From NCBI GenBank assembly GCA_934343805.1, contig CAKRIN010000022.1, positions 1-44,679 of the forward strand: a stretch of 44,679 nucleotides of DNA, written 5' to 3'. The translations under genes and the position numbers were made by a program. The notes under the pieces were generated by a model, which saw only the letters and a list, made by a program, of their open reading frames with translations, made no database searches and was not told the DNA's origin. Shown piece by piece: positions 1 through 6,189 of this stretch (position 1 is the first letter of the stretch; each line of letters opens with the position of its first letter). The DNA is from an uncultured Lachnospira sp. (lineage in GTDB: Bacteria; Bacillota; Clostridia; Lachnospirales; Lachnospiraceae).

Positions 1-1
1 T

Positions 2-72
2 AGGGGATTGGTCAAATGGTATGATAGGGGTCTCCAAAACCTTTGGTGGGAGTTCGATTCTCTCATCCCCTG
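2..72 (+). tRNA. tRNA-Trp (anticodon CCA)
   Basis: The sequence folds by eye into a full cloverleaf. The acceptor stem AGGGGAT pairs with ATCCCCT. The D stem GTCA pairs with TGAT around a loop containing GG. The anticodon loop is CTCCAAA (anticodon CCA) on the stem GGGGT/ACCTT, which has two G-U pairs. The T arm is GGGAG-TTCGATT-CTCTC. The discriminator base is G and CCA is not encoded in the DNA. It stands alone, followed at once by an intrinsic terminator. Confidence 0.9.
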
Positions 73-79
73 CTAGTTA

Positions 80-117
80 AAGGATTTAAGTTGAACATCA
101 GCTTGAATCCTTTTTTT
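80..117 (+). terminator. Intrinsic terminator after tRNA-Trp
   Basis: AAGGATTTAAG (80-90) pairs with CTTGAATCCTT (102-112), an 11-bp stem with one wobble pair, followed by a run of seven T. It lies eight bases after the tRNA. Confidence 0.85.
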
Positions 118-200
118 GCATTTAAACATATTAAATACCAATGATATAGAATTAATATATAACAGCTACATAAGCAGAAAATTAAAAATGAGGTATAATA

Positions 201-704
201 ATGAGCGGATCAAAATATGAACATATAATACATCCATTTCCACCTTTGTATAATAGTGATTCAAAAATATTAATCCTGGGAAGTCTTCCATCAGTGAAAT
301 CGCGAGAGCAGATGTTCTTTTACGGACATCCACAGAATAGATTCTGGAAGATGATTAGTATGGTATTTGAGGAAAAATTTCCACAGACGATAGAAGAAAA
401 GAAAATGCTTATGTTGCAGCACAAAATCGCTATGTGGGATACAATATATAGTTGTGACATAATTGGTTCTAGTGACAGTAGTATTAAGAATGTTGTGCCA
501 ACAGATTTAAAAAGTATAGTGGATAATTCTATGGTCTGTAAAGTAATATGTAATGGGAAAACATCAGGAAAATATTATGAAAGATATCAGATGAAATATC
601 TGGGAATTAAACCAGACATTCTTCCATCAACAAGCCCTGCTAACGCTGCATATTCATTAGAGAAGCTTGTTGATATATGGAAAAAGTCACTTATATTTTA
701 CTAA
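201..704 (+). CDS. DNA-deoxyinosine glycosylase (UDG superfamily, HDG family)
   Basis: This is a predicted base-excision repair glycosylase that removes hypoxanthine (deaminated adenine) from DNA in the cytoplasm. The 167-residue protein has the compact uracil-DNA glycosylase superfamily layout. Near the N-terminus is ILGSLPSVKSREQ, followed by FFYGHPQNRFW, the substrate-pocket and catalytic loop typical of the hypoxanthine-DNA glycosylase branch (UDG family 6), where the Asn of the second motif is thought to be catalytic. Near the C-terminus is the second loop, LPSTSPANA. Length matches the family. The ATG has an AGGT element 8-11 bases upstream. It is probably a single-gene transcript. Family membership is clear, but substrate preference (hypoxanthine, uracil or xanthine) cannot be read from sequence. 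Confidence 0.85.
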   Translation: MSGSKYEHIIHPFPPLYNSDSKILILGSLPSVKSREQMFFYGHPQNRFWKMISMVFEEKFPQTIEEKKMLMLQHKIAMWDTIYSCDIIGSSDSSIKNVVPTDLKSIVDNSMVCKVICNGKTSGKYYERYQMKYLGIKPDILPSTSPANAAYSLEKLVDIWKKSLIFY

Positions 705-833
705 AAAATGATGAGACTGATGCTCGTAATTTGAGGAATGCGGGTTGTCAGTTTGGTGGTCAGCGGCTTTTGGTTTGCTAATAAATAGATACTATGATAT
801 CATTAATCATTATGTGGAAAAGGAATGATTCAT

Positions 834-1289
834 ATGGATAATATTATTATAAGAAGCATGAAAACAGAGGATTCTACAGAAGTCCTTGATATGATGAAGA
901 TATTTTATGCATCGCCAGCACTGCTTTCAGATCCGTCAGAGGATGTTATGAAAAGGGATATTGCAGATTGTCTTGGAGATAATCCGTTTATAGAGTGTTT
1001 TGTATTTGAGGATAACACAGGTGTTATTATGGGGTATTCAATGGTTGCACACAGTTATTCTACTGAATGTGGTGGTAATTGTGTGTGGGTTGAGGATATT
1101 TATATTAAACCGGACTACAGAGGAAAGAGTATTGCAGGAGCATTTTTCGAATATCTTGATAATCTGTATGGAAGAGAAGCTGTCAGGTTCAGACTCGAGG
1201 TTGAAGAGGAGAATGAAAGAGCAGTAAAAGCATATAAGAAGGCAGGATTTGAAAAGCTTGGTTATGTGCAGATGGCAAAGGATTACTAA
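834..1289 (+). CDS. GNAT family N-acetyltransferase
   Basis: This is a predicted acyl-CoA-dependent N-acetyltransferase of 151 residues with unknown substrate. The N-terminus (IIIRSMKTEDSTEVLDMM) is a typical GNAT beta1-alpha1. The acetyl-CoA binding motif A is VEDIYIKPDYRGKSIAGAF, with the R/Q-x-x-G-x-G/A loop degenerate as YRGKSIAG. The C-terminal part (RAVKAYKKAGFEKLGY) is the usual motif B. I chose ATG 834 because AGGA at 821-824 is nine bases upstream; the in-frame ATG at 825 sits directly on that ribosome site. The gene is 11 bases upstream of the first hypB and is probably cotranscribed with it. Nothing here identifies the amine substrate. Confidence 0.82.
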   Translation: MDNIIIRSMKTEDSTEVLDMMKIFYASPALLSDPSEDVMKRDIADCLGDNPFIECFVFEDNTGVIMGYSMVAHSYSTECGGNCVWVEDIYIKPDYRGKSIAGAFFEYLDNLYGREAVRFRLEVEEENERAVKAYKKAGFEKLGYVQMAKDY

Positions 1290-1300
1290 TTGGAGTTGTT

Positions 1301-2011
1301 ATGAATAATAGTTATAATGAAAGAAGCATGAAGATCATTGACCTTAAGAAAACTATATTAGAGGACAATGATGCTGATGCTGACAGATTAAGAGAAGAAT
1401 TAAAGAAGAAAAATGTATTCTATATGAATGTCATGTCAAGTCCTGGTTCTGGTAAGACTACAACTATTGTCGGTACAATTGAAAGACTTAAGGAACATTT
1501 TAATATAGGTGTAATGGAAGCAGACATTGATTCTGACGTTGATGCACTTACTGTTGCCAAGGCAGGGGTCTCAGCAATACAGTTGCATACAGGAGGAATG
1601 TGTCATCTTGATGCTGATATGTCAAGACAGGGGATGTCTTCGTTAGAAGCTGAAGCAGATAATGCACTTGATTTTATTATACTTGAGAATGTAGGTAATC
1701 TTGTATGTCCGGCCGAGTTTGATACAGGTGCATGTCTTAATGTGGCAATTCTTTCAGTCCCTGAAGGCGATGATAAACCGCTTAAATATCCGCTTATGTT
1801 TGAGAAGTGTCAGGCTGTAATTATTAATAAGATAGACTCTATGCCGGCATTTGATTTTAATATGGATAAGGCTAAGGCAAATATTGCAATGAGAAATCCA
1901 GAGGCAGTAGTATTTCCTGTGTCTGCAAGGACAGGAGAAGGAATGGATGCATGGTGTGAATGGCTTAAAGGTAATCTAGCACAATATTTAGGAGAGAACC
2001 AGAATGGGTAA
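1301..2011 (+). CDS. hypB: HypB-type nickel-insertion GTPase, copy 1
   Basis: This is a SIMIBI-class GTPase of the HypB family, which helps deliver nickel to [NiFe]-hydrogenase precursors. The 236-residue protein has the P-loop SSPGSGKTT, the switch segment EADIDSDVD, and the G-domain metal-site residues Cys101-His102 (GGMCHLDA) and Cys136 (VGNLVCPAE). These correspond by motif to the Cys-His and Cys nickel/zinc ligands of E. coli and Helicobacter HypB. It has no N-terminal CxxCGC motif or His-rich tail, so it is the short form. GGAG at 1292-1295 supports ATG 1301. Its 3' end overlaps the second hypB by 8 bases. No hypA, hypC-F or hydrogenase gene lies in the window, so the client enzyme is unknown. 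Confidence 0.88.
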   Translation: MNNSYNERSMKIIDLKKTILEDNDADADRLREELKKKNVFYMNVMSSPGSGKTTTIVGTIERLKEHFNIGVMEADIDSDVDALTVAKAGVSAIQLHTGGMCHLDADMSRQGMSSLEAEADNALDFIILENVGNLVCPAEFDTGACLNVAILSVPEGDDKPLKYPLMFEKCQAVIINKIDSMPAFDFNMDKAKANIAMRNPEAVVFPVSARTGEGMDAWCEWLKGNLAQYLGENQNG

Positions 2012-2675
2012 TGTAAGAGTGATTGATGTACATCAGAGCGTGTATGCAGTTAATGATGAGATAGCTGCCAAGACAAGGGCAAGGCTTAAGGAAGAGAAGA
2101 CATTTATGATTAATCTTATGTCAAGTCCTGGAGCAGGCAAGACTACGACTTTGCTAAGAACAGCAAAGATGTTAGGAGACAGATATTGTATAGGAGTCAT
2201 GGAGGCAGATATAGATTCTTCTGTCGATGCTGAGAAAATGGCGGCGGCAGGGGTTACTTCTATTCAGGTGCATACAGGCGGAGAGTGTGCAATGGATGCT
2301 CAAATGACTATGCAGGCGCTTGATGAATTTGATACAAAGGGTTTTGATCTTCTTGTTATGGAGAATGTAGGTAATCTTGTATGTCCGGCTGAGACTGACA
2401 CGGGAGCTTCACGCAATGTCGTTATTCTTTCGTATCCTGAGGGCGATGATAAGCCACTTAAGTATCCTCTTATGTTTGAGGTGTGTCATGTAGTTCTTAT
2501 TAATAAGATTGATACTAAAGAGTATTTTGATTTCGATGATAAAGCAGTTGTTGATAGAATTCACGAAAGAAATCCATTGGCAAAGGTATTTTTCGTATCA
2601 GCTAAGACAGGCGAAGGCTTTGATAAGTGGATTGAATGGCTTGAAAATAATGTTAAAGAATGGCAGGAGGGCTAA
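2004..2675 (+). CDS. hypB: HypB-type GTPase, copy 2 (altered metal site)
   Basis: This is a second HypB-family GTPase of 223 residues. It is clearly paralogous to its upstream neighbour, sharing SSPGAGKTT, EADIDSSVD, ENVGNLVCPAE and PEGDDKPLKYPLMFE. At the metal-site loop copy 1 reads GMCHLDA while this copy reads GECAMDA, so Cys95 is kept and the His is Ala96. Cys127 of the second metal segment is kept. The gene starts inside the end of copy 1 (8-base overlap; GGAG at 1991-1994 of copy 1 acts as ribosome site), implying translational coupling. The two proteins may form a heterodimer, since HypB dimerises through GTP and metal at the subunit interface; this is inference. Nickel or other metal delivery is likely, but the target is not shown here. 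Confidence 0.85.
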   Translation: MGNVRVIDVHQSVYAVNDEIAAKTRARLKEEKTFMINLMSSPGAGKTTTLLRTAKMLGDRYCIGVMEADIDSSVDAEKMAAAGVTSIQVHTGGECAMDAQMTMQALDEFDTKGFDLLVMENVGNLVCPAETDTGASRNVVILSYPEGDDKPLKYPLMFEVCHVVLINKIDTKEYFDFDDKAVVDRIHERNPLAKVFFVSAKTGEGFDKWIEWLENNVKEWQEG

Positions 2676-2678
2676 TAA

Positions 2679-2840
2679 ATGGTAGATAGTCGTAATTTCA
2701 AAAAACAGAATCAAAAGGGGGAGGGACTTAAGAAACATAAATGGATACCGTTAGTGGTAATTGTGATTCTTGCAATTATACTTATTCTTATTCAATATGT
2801 GATGTTAGACATTCTTACAGCTGTTAATAGTGCAGGTTAA
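2679..2840 (+). CDS. Small single-pass membrane protein, 53 aa
   Basis: I do not recognise a family. This is a short reading frame of 53 codons with a near-perfect AGGAGG (2665-2670) eight bases before ATG, only three bases after the stop of hypB copy 2. The first 21 residues are polar and basic (many Lys, Gln and Asn). They are followed by one strongly hydrophobic segment at about residues 23-43 (WIPLVVIVILAIILILIQYV) and a short tail of about ten residues. The positive N-terminal flank predicts an N-in orientation. Codon use matches the neighbours. The spacing and ribosome site place it in the acetyltransferase-hypB-hypB operon, so a link to the HypB pair (for example as a small membrane partner) is possible but unproven. 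Confidence 0.7.
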   Translation: MVDSRNFKKQNQKGEGLKKHKWIPLVVIVILAIILILIQYVMLDILTAVNSAG

Positions 2841-2847
2841 ATATAAA

Positions 2848-2900
2848 GTATGAAATATTCATTGTAAAATTTATAAAAATTTTATATAATTATTTCATAC
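2848..2900. promoter_or_regulatory. 10-bp inverted repeat bracketing a promoter
   Basis: GTATGAAATA (2848-2857) and TATTTCATAC (2891-2900) are perfect reverse complements. They enclose the -35 and -10 elements of the promoter at 2862-2890. A second, shorter inverted repeat (TAAAATT/AATTTTA) lies between them. The arrangement could be a paired operator or an RNA hairpin ending the upstream operon; there is no T tract directly after it. Confidence 0.5.
2862..2890 (+). promoter_or_regulatory. Sigma-A type promoter
   Basis: TTGTAA (2862-2867), a 17-base spacer, then a perfect TATAAT (2885-2890). It drives the membrane protein gene that starts 46 bases downstream. Confidence 0.65.
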
Positions 2901-2935
2901 CGGTTTGACCGGAATAATTTCCGCAGGAGGGAAAA

Positions 2936-3637
2936 ATGAACGATACAATGAAGAAAAGGCTCCCATTAGGAGCAGAGGTACTTGGTGGATTTATGATATT
3001 TTTATCAACATTTCTGCCTTTCTTATCAGTAGAATTTTTAGGGTATAAGGATTCAGTAAGTCTTATGTCTGCACATGTGGGAGATGGAATTCTTCTGATG
3101 CTTATAGGAGCAGCATTAATAGCAGGTGCAATAGTTCCTATGTTTGTTAAATTACATAATAATGTAATTAAATATGTTGAAGCTGTAATTGCTGTTATTG
3201 CATTTATTATGATGTTAGTAATATCAATAGGTACTAAGAATAACCTTGCTGCAGCAAGTTATCTTTCTTCTTATGTTAAATTCAGTGCAGGATTCTGGTT
3301 CCTTTTATTAGGAACTATAATTGCTATAGCTGGAGCAGGATTTGATGCAGTAATTGAATATAAGACAAATGGATTGCCTAAGTCATCTAAGCCACAGCAG
3401 GCACCATATGTACAGCAGCCACAGGCAGGCCAGTATATGGGACAGCCACAGCAGGCACCATACGCACAGCAGCCACAGGCAGGCCAGTATATGGGACAGC
3501 CACAGCAGGCGCCATACGCACAGCAGCCACAGGCAGGTCAGTACATGGGACAGCCACAGCAGCAGGCACCATATGTACAGCAGCCACAGCAGCCAGCATA
3601 TACTCAGCCTAATCAGCAGAATCCTAATCAGCAGTAA
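2936..3637 (+). CDS. Four-helix membrane protein with Gln/Pro/Tyr repeat tail
   Basis: I do not recognise a named family. The 233-residue protein has four predicted membrane helices at about residues 15-34, 50-71, 77-99 and 116-139. A cytoplasmic-looking C-terminal tail of about 85 residues follows, built of an 18-residue repeat of the form PQQAPY(V/A)QQPQAGQYMGQ, three full copies plus a partial one, ending in Gln/Asn/Pro-rich sequence. Such low-complexity tails occur on many Lachnospiraceae membrane proteins. AGGAGG five bases before ATG gives a firm start. It has its own promoter and its own terminator, the latter located inside the convergent protease gene, which it overlaps by 14 bases. 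Function is unknown. Confidence 0.75.
   Translation: MNDTMKKRLPLGAEVLGGFMIFLSTFLPFLSVEFLGYKDSVSLMSAHVGDGILLMLIGAALIAGAIVPMFVKLHNNVIKYVEAVIAVIAFIMMLVISIGTKNNLAAASYLSSYVKFSAGFWFLLLGTIIAIAGAGFDAVIEYKTNGLPKSSKPQQAPYVQQPQAGQYMGQPQQAPYAQQPQAGQYMGQPQQAPYAQQPQAGQYMGQPQQQAPYVQQPQQPAYTQPNQQNPNQQ
3391..3606 (+). repeat. 54-bp tandem repeat inside a gene
   Basis: Copies begin at 3391, 3445, 3499 and 3553, exactly 54 bases apart and almost identical. The last copy is partial and carries an extra CAG. The repeat is in frame and encodes the 18-residue Gln/Pro/Tyr unit of the surrounding membrane protein. Confidence 0.9.
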
Positions 3638-4457
3638 TAGTTGATGGCTTATTATAATTTAAGAATTCAGGTATGTTTAGAATACCCCAGCCCTGCAGAT
3701 TATCTGGCAGGGCTTTTTTTATACAACATTTTTTTAGTAGAATTTTGATTTCTTTTGGTGAATAGTCAGCTTTTGAAAGAATGCTGGCTATAGCGCCTGA
3801 CACAATTGGCGCAGACATAGAAGTACCACTTTTTATTGAGTAGGAATTACCTTTATTAGAACAGGATTTTATATAAGATCCATTAACAATCAATTCAGGC
3901 TTTACTATACATTCAGGGGTTGGACCTCTGCCTGAATAGAAATCTTTTCCATCAGGAGAGCCTACAGTTATTATTTTTTTACATGTTCCAGGAATTGCAA
4001 CAGAACAATTACGGGGACCATCGTTTCCAGCGGCAGCAACAACTGATATGCCGCTATCCCACAGTCTCTCAATTGCCTGTTCAAGACTGGCAGAATCTTT
4101 CTGTTCGCCATATGTTGTTGTACCAAAAGAAATATTTACAACTTTTATATTAAATTCTGTACGATGTTTTAATATCCAGTCAGCTGCGTTAATAACATCT
4201 TCTATTTTTCCGTTTCCATGTTTGTCGAGTACTTTAAGACTTATTATCCCTGCATATGGACATATGCCCTTTATTCTTCCATGACTGGCAGTTCCATCTC
4301 CTGCAATTATTCCACTTACATGAGTTCCATGTCCACAGTCGTCATAAGGAAAACGTTTTTCGGCAACAAAATCTTTAAACGATAATATTCTGTTTTTAAA
4401 ATCTATATGAGGATATATCCCTGAATCTATTATAGCAACAGTGATTAATTTATTCAT
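3624..4457 (-). CDS. Subtilisin-like serine protease (S8), cytoplasmic type
   Basis: This is a peptidase S8 family protein of 277 residues. The catalytic triad is visible: Asp11 (AIIDSGIYPH), His43 (CGHGTHVSG) and Ser213 (SGTSMSAPIVSG). The oxyanion Asn lies in VVAAAGNDGP. There is no signal peptide, propeptide or membrane segment before the catalytic Asp, so it resembles intracellular subtilisins rather than secreted ones; no inhibitory N-terminal extension is present either. The start has only a weak ribosome site. The gene is convergent with the repeat-tail membrane protein and overlaps its last 14 bases. Its C-terminal codons (KKALPDNLQGWG) are the same DNA as the rho-independent terminator of the opposite gene. 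Substrate unknown. Confidence 0.88.
   Translation of the reverse strand: MNKLITVAIIDSGIYPHIDFKNRILSFKDFVAEKRFPYDDCGHGTHVSGIIAGDGTASHGRIKGICPYAGIISLKVLDKHGNGKIEDVINAADWILKHRTEFNIKVVNISFGTTTYGEQKDSASLEQAIERLWDSGISVVAAAGNDGPRNCSVAIPGTCKKIITVGSPDGKDFYSGRGPTPECIVKPELIVNGSYIKSCSNKGNSYSIKSGTSMSAPIVSGAIASILSKADYSPKEIKILLKKCCIKKALPDNLQGWGILNIPEFLNYNKPSTITAD
3689..3721 (+). terminator. Intrinsic terminator within the convergent protease gene
   Basis: AGCCCTGC (3689-3696) pairs with GCAGGGCT (3707-3714), with an inner AGA/TCT pairing, followed by a T run to 3721. It acts on the plus strand, about 50 bases after the membrane protein stop. On the minus strand there is no T tract, so protease transcription should not be stopped here. 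Confidence 0.85.
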
Positions 4458-4532
4458 AATTATTCAAACAACATATTATATATATATTATTATATTCTGA
4501 ATAATTATATTTGTGTATGGAACTGAAAAGGT

Positions 4533-4561
4533 TTGCTTTTTGGGAGTACATGCAATATAAT
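4533..4561 (+). promoter_or_regulatory. Sigma-A type promoter of the carbamate kinase gene
   Basis: TTGCTT (4533-4538), a 17-base spacer, then TATAAT (4556-4561), 40 bases before the carbamate kinase start. Confidence 0.7.
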
Positions 4562-4600
4562 ATTTGTATCAATAATAATCGTGTATGAGAGGTTGGAGTT

Positions 4601-5539
4601 ATGGATAATAAGAGAATAGTAGTTGCCTTAGGACGTAATGCATTTGGACAGACTTTTCCAGAGCAGCAGCAGAATGTTAAGAAAGCAGCAGTGGCAATCG
4701 CTGACCTTGTAGAAGCAAAGTATCAGGTTGTTATTACTCATAGTAACGGACCACAGGTAGGTATGATACAGACAGCTATGACAGAGTTTGCGCGACTTGA
4801 ACCAGATGACAGAACTGTAGCACCTATGTCTGTATGTGGTGCAATGAGTGAAGGATATATTGGTTATGATCTTCAGAATGCAATAAGGGAAGAGCTTATC
4901 AACAGAGGAATTTATAAGACTGTATCTACAATTATTACACAGGTAAGGGTTGATCCTTTTGATATTGCTTTCAGTGAACCTTCTAAGGTTATTGGAAGAT
5001 TTATGTCAAAGGAAGAAGCAGAAGCGGAAGAAGAAAAGGGAAATTACGTTGTTGAAGAAGAGCCTGGAAAGTTTAGAAGGGTTATAGCTTCTCCAATGCC
5101 TATTGATATTTATGAGATTGATGCAGTTAAGGCATTATTGGATGCGGATCAGATCGTAATAGCAGCAGGTGGTGGTGGAATTCCTGTATTACAGCAGGGA
5201 GCACATCTTAAAGGTGCCAGCGCGATTATTGAAAAGGATTACACAGCAGCTAAGCTTGCAGAGCTTGTTGGAGCAGGAACATTACTGTTCCTTACCGCAT
5301 ATGATAAGCTTACAATTGGCAAGGGAACACCAGATGAGAAAGTGTTTGATACAATATCAGCAGCGGATCTTCATCAGTATATTAAAGATGGACATTTCCC
5401 TGCAGTTACAACTTTCCCAAAGGTTGATGCATCAATAAGATTTGTTACAGCTGATAAGGAAAGAAAAGCAGTTATTGCTAATCTTGATAAGGCAAAAGAC
5501 GGACTTGCTGGTAAGACAGGAACAACCATCATTGCATAA
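4601..5539 (+). CDS. arcC: Carbamate kinase
   Basis: It interconverts carbamoyl phosphate plus ADP with carbamate plus ATP. It usually yields ATP at the end of arginine, agmatine or purine/allantoin-type catabolism. The 312-residue length and the amino-acid kinase fold motifs fit: THSNGPQVG near residue 48, SPMPIDIYE, AAGGGGIPV and a C-terminal FPKVDASIRF. The N-terminal nucleotide loop reads VALGRNAFG, where most carbamate kinases have ALGGNAL, so one glycine is Arg. GGAG precedes ATG 4601. The gene stands alone between its own promoter and a strong terminator; no arginine deiminase or ornithine transcarbamylase gene is nearby, so the carbamoyl phosphate source is not shown. Confidence 0.92.
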   Translation: MDNKRIVVALGRNAFGQTFPEQQQNVKKAAVAIADLVEAKYQVVITHSNGPQVGMIQTAMTEFARLEPDDRTVAPMSVCGAMSEGYIGYDLQNAIREELINRGIYKTVSTIITQVRVDPFDIAFSEPSKVIGRFMSKEEAEAEEEKGNYVVEEEPGKFRRVIASPMPIDIYEIDAVKALLDADQIVIAAGGGGIPVLQQGAHLKGASAIIEKDYTAAKLAELVGAGTLLFLTAYDKLTIGKGTPDEKVFDTISAADLHQYIKDGHFPAVTTFPKVDASIRFVTADKERKAVIANLDKAKDGLAGKTGTTIIA

Positions 5540-5562
5540 TATTTTAATAACGGATTAAATAG

Positions 5563-5610
5563 AGACTGTTGCTTTAATGAGTAAATATCATTGAAGCAAC
5601 AGTCTTGTTT
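5563..5610 (+). terminator. Intrinsic terminator after carbamate kinase
   Basis: AGACTGTTGCTTTAATGA (5563-5580) pairs with TCATTGAAGCAACAGTCT (5588-5605), an 18-bp stem with one wobble pair, followed by TGTTT. The T tract is short but the stem is very stable. Confidence 0.75.
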
Positions 5611-5689
5611 GTATATATAACTATTTGCTTACGGAATATGACAAATGCAGCACAGATTACAACATCATATACTATAATAATAATATTTA

Positions 5690-5698
5690 TGATATAAT
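5690..5698 (+). promoter_or_regulatory. Possible extended -10 promoter
   Basis: TGATATAAT contains a perfect TATAAT (5693-5698) preceded by TGn, the extended -10 element. No convincing -35 lies upstream. It is 30 bases before the start of the small unknown gene. Confidence 0.45.
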
Positions 5699-5728
5699 AA
5701 GCCCAGATTAAAACAATTAGGGGGAAAG

Positions 5729-6082
5729 ATGCTGCTATTTAATTTATTTGGAAATAATGATGAGAATTGTGTTAATTTTGTAAGATGTCTGTCTGCTATT
5801 GGAGGAACATTTGAAGATTTCTGGGTGCTGTATGAGAAGAGAATGAAAGAATTATCTCGTAAGGATGAAGAGAAGCTTATAAAAGAATATGGTAAGATAT
5901 TTATTGTGATTTCGGGCTCACGTCTTAATGATCTTAAGTCATTTTATTATCTTGAAGTTATACGTTATTTAAAGGAACATGGGGAAATTGATGTATATGT
6001 AATGATTGATGATGGGGTTATATTGCCGCCAAGATATAGATGGTTATTGACAGAAGGTATATCACAGATAGCTTTTTATTAA
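5729..6082 (+). CDS. Hypothetical protein, 117 aa
   Basis: I do not recognise a family. The ATG is preceded by AGGGGG at a good distance, codon use matches the neighbours, and no competing frame exists, so the gene is probably real. The protein is soluble, mixed alpha/beta by appearance, with no signal peptide or membrane segment. It has a hydrophobic N-terminus (MLLFNLFG), a Lys/Glu-rich helix at about residues 37-55, a beta-like IFIVIS segment and a second one (IDVYVMIDDGVILPP), then a short tail ending in IAFY. The alternation suggests a small Rossmann-like or CheY-like half domain, but no signature residues confirm that. It lies between the carbamate kinase terminator and the ABC-F promoter and appears monocistronic. 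Confidence 0.6.
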   Translation: MLLFNLFGNNDENCVNFVRCLSAIGGTFEDFWVLYEKRMKELSRKDEEKLIKEYGKIFIVISGSRLNDLKSFYYLEVIRYLKEHGEIDVYVMIDDGVILPPRYRWLLTEGISQIAFY

Positions 6083-6090
6083 TAAATCAC

Positions 6091-6119
6091 TTGCATTTAA
6101 TCGGTATTATCTCTATAAT
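6091..6119 (+). promoter_or_regulatory. Sigma-A type promoter of the ABC-F gene
   Basis: TTGCAT (6091-6096), a 17-base spacer and a perfect TATAAT (6114-6119), about 70 bases before the gene start. Confidence 0.7.
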
Positions 6120-6189
6120 CAACTTTGTATGATTATTTTTATAATATATTATTAACTATTAAGCATGATTTAGTTGGAGGAGATTATTA

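Noticed and set aside
705..833. Intergenic stretch with a 24-codon open run and a 10-bp palindrome (ATGATATCAT)
   Set aside because: There is no start with a ribosome site and no recognisable protein; the palindrome is short and AT-rich. I see nothing to support a gene here.
1301..2675. HypB pair as urease accessory (UreG) genes
   Set aside because: The Cys-containing metal loops and ENVGNLVCPA block are HypB features; no urease gene is near.
3387..3599. Open frames antisense or out of frame to the Gln/Pro repeat region
   Set aside because: They are products of the repeat composition; open frames on several strands are expected over CAG-rich repeats.
3391..3606. Regular 54-bp repeats resembling a CRISPR array
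   Set aside because: The units are directly tandem without unique spacers, in frame inside a membrane protein gene, and no cas gene is nearby.
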